Source: a virus. From it: a stretch of 64,000 nucleotides of DNA. Positions 23,682 through 30,905 of the stretch are shown piece after piece (position 1 is the first letter of the stretch; each line of letters begins with the position of its first letter). The stretch lies in IMG/VR virus record IMGVR_UViG_3300042863_001519, positions 30,805 through 94,804 of that record; one strand, written 5' to 3'. Made by a program: the position numbers and the translations under genes. The notes under the pieces were generated by a model, which searched no databases, had not been told where the DNA came from, and saw only the letters and a program-made list of their open reading frames with translations.

Positions 23682-23834
23682 TTAGTTTGCTAATTTCTCA
23701 ACAGTTTCTACAACAACATCATCATGTCCTACATCACGGTATTCATTGGCTAAATAGTCAGCTTCTTCTTTTGTAAGAAGGTAATTATTAACCTCAATGC
23801 CCCCTACCCAAACGGTGTAAATCTTTTGTTTCAT
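23682..23834 (-). CDS. hypothetical small protein
   Basis: A 50-residue acidic protein (MKQKIYTVWVGGIEVNNYLL ... VETVEKLAN). It looks like a small alpha/beta protein with a 'TkEEAdyLAneY' helix, a form common in phage accessory genes. The 3' end is followed by a hairpin (CACTCTG/CAGAGTG) just before the tmRNA. Confidence 0.65.
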   Translation of the reverse strand: MKQKIYTVWVGGIEVNNYLLTKEEADYLANEYRDVGHDDVVVETVEKLAN

Positions 23835-23838
23835 AATA

Positions 23839-24102
23839 TTAGTTTGCTAATTTTTCAGCATGTTCATACTGTAACCATGTTTTATTTCGACCATCTGGGT
23901 GTTTCCAAACATTGTATTCTGTTTGATCATAGCAATAACCAGCTGCACCAAAGTGACCATTATCAACTACACATACCATGTTTGGTACAAACTCTTCATT
24001 TGATATTCTTGTAGCACCATCTGCTATAAGTGACCTTACTTTCTGATCAAAGCTTGAACCCAGTGGTAAGCTTCTGCTATCTTGGTTGATATACTTTCCC
24101 AT
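23839..24102 (-). CDS. hypothetical protein
   Basis: An 87-residue protein. An N-terminal polar region (GKYINQDSRSLPLGSSFDQ) is followed by VPNMVCVVDNGHFGAAGYCYDQTEYNVW. It ends in EKLAN, the same five residues as its downstream neighbour, perhaps by chance. No motif recognised. Confidence 0.65.
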   Translation of the reverse strand: MGKYINQDSRSLPLGSSFDQKVRSLIADGATRISNEEFVPNMVCVVDNGHFGAAGYCYDQTEYNVWKHPDGRNKTWLQYEHAEKLAN

Positions 24103-24124
24103 TGTGTGTAAAATTTAGATTGTT

Positions 24125-24168
24125 AAAAGAAAATAGCCGGAAATTGTTACATCCCCGGCTATTTGTTT
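24125..24168 (-). terminator. rho-independent terminator
   Basis: On the minus strand AAATAGCCGG pairs with CCGGCTATTT and is followed by TCTTTTAAC. It lies 20-60 bases past the stop of the 24187-24564 gene. Confidence 0.75.
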
Positions 24169-24186
24169 ACTTTGGTAAAAGAAGTA

Positions 24187-24564
24187 TTAGTCTTGGCTAA
24201 CCATAGCTTTCCATGTTGGAAAATACGTATTACGAAGACCTTTTAATCTGCTGATGCCGGCTTCATAGCCTTCTATCTCTTTGTCTTTCTTGGCCACATC
24301 ATTCCACTGAACATTCTTAGTGTTTAACATACTAGCTCTAAACTTCTTCGCAGTATCCAGATCCCTTTGGGTAGCCGCTATGTTGGACTGCAAAGAGTTC
24401 AGATTGTCCAGAACATCGTAGGCTAGTTCCTGTGCTTCTACTTCCTGTGCTGATTGTTTCCTGATCTGTTCGTAGGTTAAGGGTTGTACCTGAATACCCA
24501 CTGTTTTGGTTGTTGATGTTGCTACTGTAGCTGTCTTGTTGCTGTTTCTGTTTGTTGTTGCCAT
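24187..24564 (-). CDS. hypothetical helical protein
   Basis: A 125-residue protein from the ATG at 24564 (MATTNRNSNKTATVATSTT...). The polar N-terminal part is followed by a long helical region (YEQIRKQSAQEVEAQELAYDVLDNLNSLQ ... TQRDLDTAKKF). The frame upstream of 24564 is open only as read-through of the overlapping gene. Residue composition in this frame looks like real protein, whereas the overlapping frame does not after about residue 415. Function unknown. Confidence 0.7.
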   Translation of the reverse strand: MATTNRNSNKTATVATSTTKTVGIQVQPLTYEQIRKQSAQEVEAQELAYDVLDNLNSLQSNIAATQRDLDTAKKFRASMLNTKNVQWNDVAKKDKEIEGYEAGISRLKGLRNTYFPTWKAMVSQD

Positions 24565-25807
24565 TGTTTGTTGTTTGGTTTTTTGTTTTGTTATTAGTTG
24601 TATTATCTTCTTTTTCTTTACTCTCACTATAAGGTATCCAGTCACCTCTTTTTATGTAGTTGTCTATTTGTTTTGCAGTATATGAATAACGACTCATTTT
24701 GTCTTCTCCATCTACTGTTTCCACTTTATAGTTATCTCTACTGACTTGTTTTATATACCAACCTTCTGTATTAGGTATATCTACATCATCAGCCATATCA
24801 GCAGGATTACAATATCTATCACCCACTTTCCATTTCCTACCAGCTGGTTGTTTCTGCTTACTAATATATTCTTCAGCAGCTTCAAAGGTACTGAACAGTA
24901 GTTTATTATGGTCTTTATGGTTTTCTTTATCTGTAAACAGTACTTTATCACCTTTTTCGTTGCCATACCAGCTACCACTTGGGTTCAACCACCATACTAT
25001 ATCTCCCTCATACACTTTAACACCATCAGTAGTAACAATAGACCACTTTTCTACAGCTGGTTGTTTTACTTGGTTGTCTGGTGTTGTTAGAATCTGTTTC
25101 CAGAGTTCGTATGGTACTATTGGTAGATCGTCTTCTTGCTTTTTTTCTGTTGGTATTACATCTTCTGGAGTTATTTTATACCAGATTCCATCACCAGTCC
25201 AGTGTATACCACCAGTTAACATTTTTAGATATTGAGCTATTTCACAAGACTCGCTATCAGGATTCTCTACCCAATACTCATCTGGTAGTACATCACCATC
25301 CCATATATATAGTTCTGGTTTTTTAACAGCTACAGGTTCTACTTTGGTAACAGATGCTATTTCTTCAGGAGTAGCTGGTCTTATCTTATTTGCACTAGCT
25401 CCCCATTTTGTTAGTGCAGTATCTGTTCTGGTAATATTTCTTACACATACACTATCATTATTCACATTAATTACTTGGGTTACTGTACCTTCAGGATCTC
25501 CACTTTGATCTTCTAGTATAACTACCCAATCACCTACTTCATACTCTATTGTTTCTTGATACTGTTGTAAGAACTGAGCAGCTGTTAGTTTTGTAGTAAT
25601 AGGCCTACCTGTAATATATGCTATTTTCTTGTCTTTAGTAGTTTCTATGGTCTTAAAAGAACATGTTTGTTTTTCATGTGGTTTTTGTCCTGAGAACCAG
25701 ACCCACCCAGCATCTTCAAACACCTGCATTACATCTTTCCATTCTTGTTCTCCATTGAGCTCTATCCGTATATCTTCAGGGATAGGCGGTGCATTTGTTC
25801 TTTTCAT
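24338..25807 (-). CDS. large hypothetical protein with repeated small domains
   Basis: A 489-residue protein. It has VGDWVVILEDQSGDPEG followed by NKIRPATPEEIA, and later a KWKVGDRYCNP/GWYIKQVSRDNYKVE block, both common in Gram-positive and Bacteroidota phage hypotheticals. LFSTFEAAEEYISKQKQPAG is a recurring helix element. The last 75 codons (to 24338) overlap the next gene in another frame and look like low-complexity read-through. The functional protein may end near residue 410. It starts 4 bases inside the upstream gene. Confidence 0.65.
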   Translation of the reverse strand: MKRTNAPPIPEDIRIELNGEQEWKDVMQVFEDAGWVWFSGQKPHEKQTCSFKTIETTKDKKIAYITGRPITTKLTAAQFLQQYQETIEYEVGDWVVILEDQSGDPEGTVTQVINVNNDSVCVRNITRTDTALTKWGASANKIRPATPEEIASVTKVEPVAVKKPELYIWDGDVLPDEYWVENPDSESCEIAQYLKMLTGGIHWTGDGIWYKITPEDVIPTEKKQEDDLPIVPYELWKQILTTPDNQVKQPAVEKWSIVTTDGVKVYEGDIVWWLNPSGSWYGNEKGDKVLFTDKENHKDHNKLLFSTFEAAEEYISKQKQPAGRKWKVGDRYCNPADMADDVDIPNTEGWYIKQVSRDNYKVETVDGEDKMSRYSYTAKQIDNYIKRGDWIPYSESKEKEDNTTNNKTKNQTTNNGNNKQKQQQDSYSSNINNQNSGYSGTTLNLRTDQETISTGSRSTGTSLRCSGQSELFAVQHSGYPKGSGYCEEV

Positions 25808-26211
25808 AATAGTTGATTTTGTTTTTTCTGTTCAATAAAAGCAATAACCTCTTCTATATCTTCGTCAGAGAGATACGTAATATTCTCTAGTATAACATGT
25901 ATGCTGTTGATATAATCTTCAGCCAGATCTTTTGCTATACTATTCCAGGTGCCGGGCTCAATAACCTTCATCATTTTAGGAATCATACTATCCAGTTGCC
26001 TTATAGCATCTGCAGCTACAACAGTGAGATCTACAAAGTCTCTAGCTTTATTCTGTTTAGCTTGTTCTCTATAGAATATAAGAGTCTCACTAGTACGTAT
26101 ATCATTCAGAGTTTTTCGAAACAGCTGCCTCTCTATGAATAATCTCTTATAAGAGTCAGCTAGTATCTGTCGTCTAGTCTCTGTTATCTGTGATGGGTGA
26201 GTTATTTTCAT
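25804..26211 (-). CDS. hypothetical helical protein
   Basis: A 135-residue, almost fully helical protein (TRRQILADSYKRLFIERQLFRKTL ... LSDEDIEEVIAFIEQKKQ). No known motif. Its start shares bases with the upstream gene's stop (TAATG). Confidence 0.7.
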   Translation of the reverse strand: MKITHPSQITETRRQILADSYKRLFIERQLFRKTLNDIRTSETLIFYREQAKQNKARDFVDLTVVAADAIRQLDSMIPKMMKVIEPGTWNSIAKDLAEDYINSIHVILENITYLSDEDIEEVIAFIEQKKQNQLL

Positions 26212-26345
26212 TACTTATTTTGTTTGCTATTTACAATAAAATACCTAACTACCAAAGCTATAACTAAAAAAACACCAGCACCTATTGATTGTATTATTAC
26301 ATCTTTATTGACATACGATATTGGTATGTATAATAGTTGTGTCAT
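26211..26345 (-). CDS. small single-span membrane protein
   Basis: A 44-residue protein (MTQLLYIPISYVNKDVIIQS, then IGAGVFLVIALVVRYFIVNSK). One clear membrane helix is followed by a basic tail. It is coupled to the next gene by TAATG. Its 5' part overlaps the 3' end of the upstream gene by about 41 bases. Function unknown. Confidence 0.55.
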   Translation of the reverse strand: MTQLLYIPISYVNKDVIIQSIGAGVFLVIALVVRYFIVNSKQNK

Positions 26346-26748
26346 AGTGTTTTAATTGAATGGTTAATGATGCTTTTTTAAGTGGGCAAGTGGTGAATAT
26401 GTCTGCACTGCTTACTATGTACGATGGGTGTTCACAAAAATTGCCGCCACCTAAACCAACATGGAACGGACAATCCACACACCCTGTTATTTCTACTACC
26501 TCAGTTGGTAATGAAGGGTTGATAAAATCGGAGTATTTAATAATTACTTTCTCTTGTGGCTTTTGTAAGTTTAGGTAGTACATTTTTGATGTTGTTTCAA
26601 AATAAATGCCACCATTATCATCAAACCATCTTTTAGAAAAACCCCCACTTCCCATTTCTTGTTCCTCAGCCAACTTAGCAAGGTGCAGCATTTGTTCCCA
26701 AGTATCGCATTTTATGCTTTTGCCTGTAAAATCGTGTTTGTTAGTCAT
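26305..26748 (-). CDS. hypothetical protein sharing the N-terminal domain of the 12794-13339 product
   Basis: A 147-residue protein. The first 80 residues (FTGKSIKCDTWEQMLHLAKLAEE ... IKYSDFI) resemble the N-terminus of the DUF6378-like protein. The C-terminal part has CVDCPFHVGLGGGNFCEHPSY and TCPLKKAS, a Cys/His cluster (four Cys, two His) that looks like a small zinc site. Function unknown. Confidence 0.75.
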   Translation of the reverse strand: MTNKHDFTGKSIKCDTWEQMLHLAKLAEEQEMGSGGFSKRWFDDNGGIYFETTSKMYYLNLQKPQEKVIIKYSDFINPSLPTEVVEITGCVDCPFHVGLGGGNFCEHPSYIVSSADIFTTCPLKKASLTIQLKHYDTTIIHTNIVCQ

Positions 26749-26954
26749 TGTGTATATAGTTGCTGTTTTTGTATTTTATTTGATATATTTTCCCATGCTT
26801 GTTCAGGTGTGTTAAATCTTATAGTTATATCGTCCCCGCCTTTTTTATTTTTTATATAATACCTAAAAGCGTGTGTTCCCGATACGTTATAATCCCATTC
26901 GCAATACGCCATAGGATATACTGATAATACCTTTTCTTTGGCTGTCTGTGCCAT
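26745..26954 (-). CDS. conserved small phage protein
   Basis: A 69-residue protein. EKVLSVYPMAYCEWDYN resembles the 'vl..yP.Ayce' opening of a small family found in Bacteroidota phages. The C-terminal half ends in a helix (TPEQAWENISNKIQ). It overlaps the downstream gene's start by 4 bases. Confidence 0.7.
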   Translation of the reverse strand: MAQTAKEKVLSVYPMAYCEWDYNVSGTHAFRYYIKNKKGGDDITIRFNTPEQAWENISNKIQKQQLYTQ

Positions 26955-27015
26955 GTGTTATTTATTTTTAGATAAAAAAAAAGATAGGGTTTATAGGTAC
27001 TCATTACAGATGTTG

Positions 27016-27270
27016 TTATTCTACTGTTTCTGGTATTACGTAGATAGAGGAGAGTTTGTTGCCTTTGTATACACCAGGATTAGTAGCTTTGTTATTAACA
27101 AAATACACAAAGTTATGTAATATTACCTGAGACTGTATTACAACAGCTTCTTCTGTTGTAGGAGTGTATACTTTGGCATCTCTGATATCGTCAGACATAT
27201 CACAAAATGTACTGCAGTGGTATCCGATAAAGTCATTATCTCTATTGACGTACTTAAATACTTTCTTCAT
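27016..27270 (-). CDS. hypothetical protein
   Basis: An 84-residue protein (MKKVFKYVNRDNDFIGYHCSTFCDMSDDIRDAKVYT...). The central TPTTEEAVVIQSQVILHNF looks helical. No known motif. Cys residues near 19 and 23 are the only metal-binding candidates. Confidence 0.65.
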   Translation of the reverse strand: MKKVFKYVNRDNDFIGYHCSTFCDMSDDIRDAKVYTPTTEEAVVIQSQVILHNFVYFVNNKATNPGVYKGNKLSSIYVIPETVE

Positions 27271-27281
27271 TTTTGTAGTTT

Positions 27282-27776
27282 TTAGTAGTTGTGAATTATT
27301 CTTTTTGTTCGAAACTTCTTGAAGATATCAAAATGATCAATGTCAATAAAGATTACGTTAAATACAACTAGTGCAGTTGCTATTCCAACTATTGACTTTT
27401 CTTGTTCACTTACAGTATCTACATTTACTATTACTAGCTTTGATAGGTAAACACAAAAGATTGCCAGTAGATTGCAAAACAGTACTAGAAAGTTACTGTC
27501 TCTTGTTACTGTATCTACGTGTTTTTCTGGCAGTATCAACTCTTCTTTTTCCAACTCAAAGTAGTGGTACTTTACAACATCATAATTTGTATAGCTACTA
27601 ATATCTATTGTGAGTGGTGCTGATTCAATAAAGAAACAAATAGCTACATCGGTGTCATACATTTTTACACCCAAAGTAATATTGTTTTTCTCAACAAACT
27701 CTTTGAGTTCTTCATTATTACCAAACCATACAGAACATGTTGTATTTTGGATGTCTTTCAGTTTTATCTTTTTCAT
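27282..27776 (-). CDS. membrane protein with two spans near the C-terminus
   Basis: A 164-residue protein. The N-terminal 90 residues are soluble and acidic. FLVLFCNLLAIFCVYLSKLVIV and IVGIATALVVFNVIFIDI are membrane helices, ending in a basic KKFRTKRIIHNY tail. Function unknown. It starts on the stop of the 27776-27910 gene (TAATG). Confidence 0.7.
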   Translation of the reverse strand: MKKIKLKDIQNTTCSVWFGNNEELKEFVEKNNITLGVKMYDTDVAICFFIESAPLTIDISSYTNYDVVKYHYFELEKEELILPEKHVDTVTRDSNFLVLFCNLLAIFCVYLSKLVIVNVDTVSEQEKSIVGIATALVVFNVIFIDIDHFDIFKKFRTKRIIHNY

Positions 27777-27910
27777 TAGATAATTGGTTGTGCAGGTGAA
27801 ACAATAATAACATTGGGGAACTTGTTCTCAAACTCATTCCAGGTACCAACAAAAGTGTATACAATACAACTTTTTGCAACTCTTTTCTTAAACGTGAATA
27901 CAAAGCTCAT
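27776..27910 (-). CDS. hypothetical small protein
   Basis: A 44-residue basic protein (MSFVFTFKKRVAKSCIVYTFVGTW ... IVSPAQPII), translationally coupled to the next gene by TAATG. A different minus-strand frame in the same stretch lacks that junction and was rejected. Confidence 0.55.
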   Translation of the reverse strand: MSFVFTFKKRVAKSCIVYTFVGTWNEFENKFPNVIIVSPAQPII

Positions 27911-27944
27911 GATCTGTGTGTTTTTAGAGCGTGAATAATAAAAT

Positions 27945-27975
27945 CGAAAAAAAAGGGGAGTTGAACCCCTTCCCC
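27945..27975 (-). terminator. rho-independent terminator
   Basis: On the minus strand AAGGGG and CCCCTT pair around TTCAACT and are followed by eight T. It lies directly downstream of the 27994-28326 gene. The stem-loop looks like a T-arm, but there is no tRNA around it. Confidence 0.85.
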
Positions 27976-27993
27976 GGCCTTTAACCGATTTTT

Positions 27994-28326
27994 TTAGTTT
28001 GCTGATGGATCTACAAGATTATCTTCTGTTTCATCATCGTCATTGTCATTTCCAAATAGTTTTGTTCTCATCTCTTCCAGTTGCTGCAACTCAGCAAACT
28101 GTTCAGTTTTGTATTGGATCATGTATCCCATATAAAGCAATTCTGTTCTACTGATGTCCAATGGCAGCTCTTTCTCACATGCAACAAAGGAGTTAACACG
28201 ATTTACTTTTTCGGTTTTACCAAGTTTTTCAATAGCAGCAATAACAATGCTTACTAATTGATCATTACGTTCTTCAGACATACCAAGACTTGAAGATAAT
28301 GTACTTTCTGTGTTCTGATTTTCCAT
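27994..28326 (-). CDS. hypothetical acidic protein
   Basis: A 110-residue acidic helical protein (SSLGMSEERNDQLVSIVIAAIEKLGK ... NDDDETEDNLVDPSAN). The acidic C-terminal tail is notable. No motif recognised. It has its own terminator. Confidence 0.7.
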   Translation of the reverse strand: MENQNTESTLSSSLGMSEERNDQLVSIVIAAIEKLGKTEKVNRVNSFVACEKELPLDISRTELLYMGYMIQYKTEQFAELQQLEEMRTKLFGNDNDDDETEDNLVDPSAN

Positions 28327-28356
28327 TTTGTTTGTTTTTGATTGTTAGTATTGTTA

Positions 28357-28659
28357 TTACCAGCTATGATCCTCATGAAAGTAATCATCTTCTGACATCT
28401 GATCATTAAAAAAAGCAGCTATATCCCCATTAAGACTAAACTGATGCCGTTGATGCATATTAGATGTATTTTCCCAATACTGAGCATTTTCAGCTTCTAG
28501 ACAATCATCATGCATAAACATACCATTTGGTCTTTTGTACATTGTACCTGTAGATTCACCACAAGATGCACATTTTACTGTATCACAACCTTGTGTATGT
28601 GTGTATTTCTCAGGTAGTTCTATTTTACCTATTATACGAGGTCCTATTTGATTACTCAT
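28357..28659 (-). CDS. hypothetical protein with a zinc-binding CxxC
   Basis: A 100-residue protein with VKCASCGESTGTMYKRPNGMFMHDDC (Cys pair, then His-Cys), a likely zinc site near residues 28-53. The C-terminal part is acidic (FNDQMSEDDYFHEDHSW). Function unknown. Confidence 0.7.
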   Translation of the reverse strand: MSNQIGPRIIGKIELPEKYTHTQGCDTVKCASCGESTGTMYKRPNGMFMHDDCLEAENAQYWENTSNMHQRHQFSLNGDIAAFFNDQMSEDDYFHEDHSW

Positions 28660-28712
28660 TGTGTGTTTTGTTTTAGATTGTTACTACAATTATGTTTAGG
28701 AGTGTTAATAAA

Positions 28713-28883
28713 TCAAAGTTTGCTCTCTAGTATAGAGCAACAGGCTGCAAGGCACAAGAATACACCAGCATATAGGAATGTAGTACCATTACTGGTATAC
28801 ATACTACTTACCAAAGCAGCAGCAGCTACTACGGTAAGAAAGACACATAAGAACAAGAGAACAAGATTACGAGTACGTAGCAT
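28713..28883 (-). CDS. possible small two-span membrane protein
   Basis: A 56-residue frame from the ATG at 28883 (MLRTRNLVLLFLCVFLTVVAAAALVSS, then TTFLYAGVFLCLAACCSILESKL). Both halves are strongly hydrophobic. No support beyond composition; it lies at the edge of the non-coding region. Confidence 0.45.
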   Translation of the reverse strand: MLRTRNLVLLFLCVFLTVVAAAALVSSMYTSNGTTFLYAGVFLCLAACCSILESKL

Positions 28884-28978
28884 GATACATAAGCCACTAC
28901 AGTAGGCCCACACTATTTGATTAATACGATTATTGCCAAGAGTACTTCTTTCTACCAAAGTAACTATAGATAGAAACA

Positions 28979-29004
28979 GAAAGAAAGAAAGAAAGAAAGA
29001 AAGA
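28979..29004. repeat. AAAG tetranucleotide tract
   Basis: About six tandem AAAG units on the plus strand (CTTT on the minus strand). Such tracts vary in length by slippage. It may serve as an unstructured A-rich tract, or its length may affect promoter or origin spacing. Confidence 0.8.
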
Positions 29005-29185
29005 TAAAGAACAAGAAAGAACCAGTAACAAAAACACTGTGGCAGATGTGCAATAGAGTTCGATACTGATTGTATGGGTAAAAAGAGAGGTTTTAGGGTT
29101 ATTAAGGATAGTGGTTGATATCAATAAGAGGAAAAGGTGAGCAAAATACTGGGTTTTTACCCCTGTTTCACACACATTTACTAAT

Positions 29186-29201
29186 TGTTCCACGTGGAAC
29201 A
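29186..29201. promoter_or_regulatory. parS-like 16-bp palindrome
   Basis: TGTTCCACGTGGAACA is a perfect 16-bp palindrome. It matches the bacterial chromosomal parS consensus (TGTTTCACGTGAAACA) at 14 of 16 positions and is like the variant used in several bacteria. Chance occurrence of a perfect 16-bp palindrome of this class is low. It may recruit the host ParB or the phage ParB-like protein encoded at 15820-16566. Confidence 0.7.
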
Positions 29202-29483
29202 TTATAAAACTGCATAAACAATCAGTTATACATAACAGATTCTTCTATACGGCTTATTTCATTGATATAACCCTGGGATTTTCGACACTTTATATAACGT
29301 ATAAACTATATGAAGATGTATAACTGCATTGAAAGCTACATGTTATTACTGTGGAACATCATGTATAACTCGTTGATTATCAATACTAATTATAAAACAC
29401 AATTACGTAGCTGAAGTTAAACCGGAAAGGTCAGCTAGATATTAAGTGAGATACACAATACTGACATATCCTTGCAGCACATA

Positions 29484-29540
29484 GACATATAGTACGTAAC
29501 ACCGACATGGGTCAAAACACCGACATATGGTACGTAGCAC
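29484..29540. repeat. two iteron-like direct repeats
   Basis: GACATATAGTACGTAACAC at 29484-29502 and GACATATGGTACGTAGCAC at 29522-29540 differ at 2 of 19 positions. ACACCGACAT occurs twice between and within them. The spacing is 38 bases, close to 3.5 helical turns. This suggests binding sites for a replication or regulatory protein. Confidence 0.65.
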
Positions 29541-29554
29541 AAATACAACATGAG

Positions 29555-29590
29555 GGAAAACAACACATGGGTATTATCCCATGTGCTGTG
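29555..29590 (-). terminator. rho-independent terminator
   Basis: CACATGGG and CCCATGTG form a perfect 8-bp stem with a 6-base loop. On the minus strand it is followed by TTGTTTTC. It lies 30 bases past the stop of the 29618-30217 gene. Confidence 0.7.
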
Positions 29591-29617
29591 TTCATTTCCC
29601 TTTGTTCATGTCATGAG

Positions 29618-30217
29618 CTACTTCTGCTTACGGTTAGCAGCTCCACGAAGTGCATTACTGTTTGGCTTGTTAGCAGCAGCATTGGCAGCAAGATTAACTT
29701 CTTCGATTTCCTCAAAGTTATCATGAGCAAGTAATACGTCTACTGATGTACCAGATGGGTCATAGTACTTTATCTGATAAATTATTTCATCATTAATAGT
29801 ACAAGCTATTCCAGCTAGTTTACAATCATTAGAAGCATACTTCACGTCTTGCTTAATATCTTCAGCATTTGGTGGCTCAAGAGTTTCTTCAATAGCTATA
29901 CGACCAGGTAATATTTGACCTACTTCGTACTTAGCCTCAAAGCGGTCAATACGACCAACAGAGATAGCCCAATGTTCAATCTCAAGGTCAAGACGTTTGT
30001 TCTTGGTTGTCATTGGGGCAACCTGATAGAAACTCACATAACCCATTTTTGGGTTTTTCTTTGAAGGTACAACACATGTATCTTCAATAAGTTCTCCGTC
30101 AATGACTGCTGGTAGAACAATAACAGGGTTAGTGATACCCTTTTTGACAGCCTCTGCCATGATTTCTTGTGCGAATGCACGTTTTAGTTCTGCTGAACTT
30201 TGTGTAATCTTTGCCAT
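29618..30217 (-). CDS. hypothetical protein
   Basis: A 199-residue protein with a helical start (KITQSSAELKRAFAQEIMAEAV), a beta-rich centre, and an Ala/Asn-rich C-terminal tail (LAANAAANKPNSNALRG). No motif recognised. It has its own terminator and lies beside repeats at 30291 and 30351, so it may be well expressed. Confidence 0.75.
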   Translation of the reverse strand: MAKITQSSAELKRAFAQEIMAEAVKKGITNPVIVLPAVIDGELIEDTCVVPSKKNPKMGYVSFYQVAPMTTKNKRLDLEIEHWAISVGRIDRFEAKYEVGQILPGRIAIEETLEPPNAEDIKQDVKYASNDCKLAGIACTINDEIIYQIKYYDPSGTSVDVLLAHDNFEEIEEVNLAANAAANKPNSNALRGAANRKQK

Positions 30218-30290
30218 GTTTTTGATTTTTAGGCGGTTAACAATAAATAATAAAATACATAAAAATGCTGAAGACAGCTCAAGTAAAGAA

Positions 30291-30371
30291 CTCGTGAAAA
30301 TATAATAGTTTCTTGTTACACTTGCTGGACTGTGACAGCAGCAGTATGAGCTCGTGAAAATATAATAGTTT
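30291..30371. repeat. pair of exact 21-bp direct repeats 60 bp apart
   Basis: The 21-bp unit starts CTCGTGAAAATATAATAG and lies at 30291-30311 and 30351-30371. A third, diverged copy (GTAAAATATAATAGTTTC) lies at about 30943-30960. All are between genes of the leftward arm. They may be phage promoters or operator sites; the shared AAAATATAATAGTTT core is the conserved part. Confidence 0.75.
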
Positions 30372-30377
30372 TTAAGT

Positions 30378-30408
30378 TATAACAAGGGTTATTACACCCT
30401 TATTATCT
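30378..30408 (-). terminator. candidate rho-independent terminator
   Basis: On the minus strand AAGGGT pairs with ACCCTT around a 6-base loop, followed by GTTAT. It lies just past the stop of the 30410-30757 gene. The T-run is weak. Confidence 0.55.
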
Positions 30409-30409
30409 T

Positions 30410-30757
30410 TTAGCATTCAGCACTTTGGTTCTCCAAGCTATTGAGTTCACACTCATTACGAGCATCTTCCATTTCTTTAAACATCTTCTTTAGCCTTATC
30501 TTCTCTTCAAGAATAAAAGCATTTCTAATCTCTTCCTCAAAGCCAGCTTGTTCTCTTTCCTGTTGTATAGCCTCACGTATCAGAACACACGTACTAGCTA
30601 TAGCCATAAAGCTTAGTAATCCTACCCATATCCAGATGTCAACAATAGCATGTTCATACTGCTTCTTACATGTAACATCAATAGCAGCTAAGTTCATTGC
30701 TAGTACAAGCAGTACCAATACAACTGTGTAGGCATTCAAAAACGTACTTCTTTTCAT
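30410..30757 (-). CDS. membrane protein with coiled-coil tail
   Basis: A 115-residue protein with two membrane helices (YTVVLVLLVLAMNLAAI; IWIWVGLLSFMAIASTCVLI) and a long charged coiled coil (REAIQQEREQAGFEEEIRN ... MFKEMEDARNECELNS). Two spans plus a cytoplasmic coiled coil suit a phage inner-membrane regulator. The function is unknown. Confidence 0.7.
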   Translation of the reverse strand: MKRSTFLNAYTVVLVLLVLAMNLAAIDVTCKKQYEHAIVDIWIWVGLLSFMAIASTCVLIREAIQQEREQAGFEEEIRNAFILEEKIRLKKMFKEMEDARNECELNSLENQSAEC

Positions 30758-30795
30758 TTGTTTTATATATTAAAGGTTAAACAATACTATACTAA

Positions 30796-30828
30796 AAAGA
30801 AACAGGTGCTTATAGTGCACCTGTCTCC
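30796..30828 (-). terminator. rho-independent terminator overlapping the stop of a micro-gene
   Basis: ACAGGTGC pairs with GCACCTGT (8 bp, 7-base loop), and on the minus strand it is followed by TTCTTTTT. The loop contains the TAA stop of the 31-residue frame. Confidence 0.85.
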
Positions 30829-30905
30829 ATTAACCATATCATCTCTGCAATAGCTACTGCATCAATCTCAGCTTGCTCAAGAGCTATATCTCTATTAGAT
30901 ACCAT
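30810..30905 (-). CDS. possible 31-residue micro-protein
   Basis: A frame of 31 residues (MVSNRDIALEQAEIDAVAIA ... IWLMETGAL), acidic and helical. Its stop lies within the loop of the terminator, a compact arrangement typical of small phage genes. It may be real; no relatives can be checked. Confidence 0.45.
   Translation of the reverse strand: MVSNRDIALEQAEIDAVAIAEMIWLMETGAL

Larger units (their letters stand above)
28884..29617. other. long non-coding region, candidate origin or partition locus
   Basis: About 730 bases without a convincing gene. A 90-residue minus-strand frame at 28930-29202 covers the repeat tract and has poor composition. The region contains an (AAAG)n tract, a 16-bp parS-like palindrome, several GTATAA/TTATAC-type short repeats, two 19-bp direct repeats and a terminator at its right end. 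It is the largest gap in the leftward arm. These are features of an origin or a partition site. Confidence 0.55.

Noticed and set aside
27718-27903. A 61-residue minus-strand frame
   Set aside because: The alternative frame at 27776-27910 couples by TAATG to the next gene and has better composition.
27945-27975. tRNA T-arm-like hairpin (GGGGTTCAACTCCCC)
   Set aside because: No tRNA body around it. The eight T after the stem make it a terminator.
28930-29202. A 90-residue minus-strand reading frame
   Set aside because: It covers an AAAG repeat tract and the parS-like site, has a Ser/Phe/Leu-biased composition without domains, and overlaps features better explained as non-coding.
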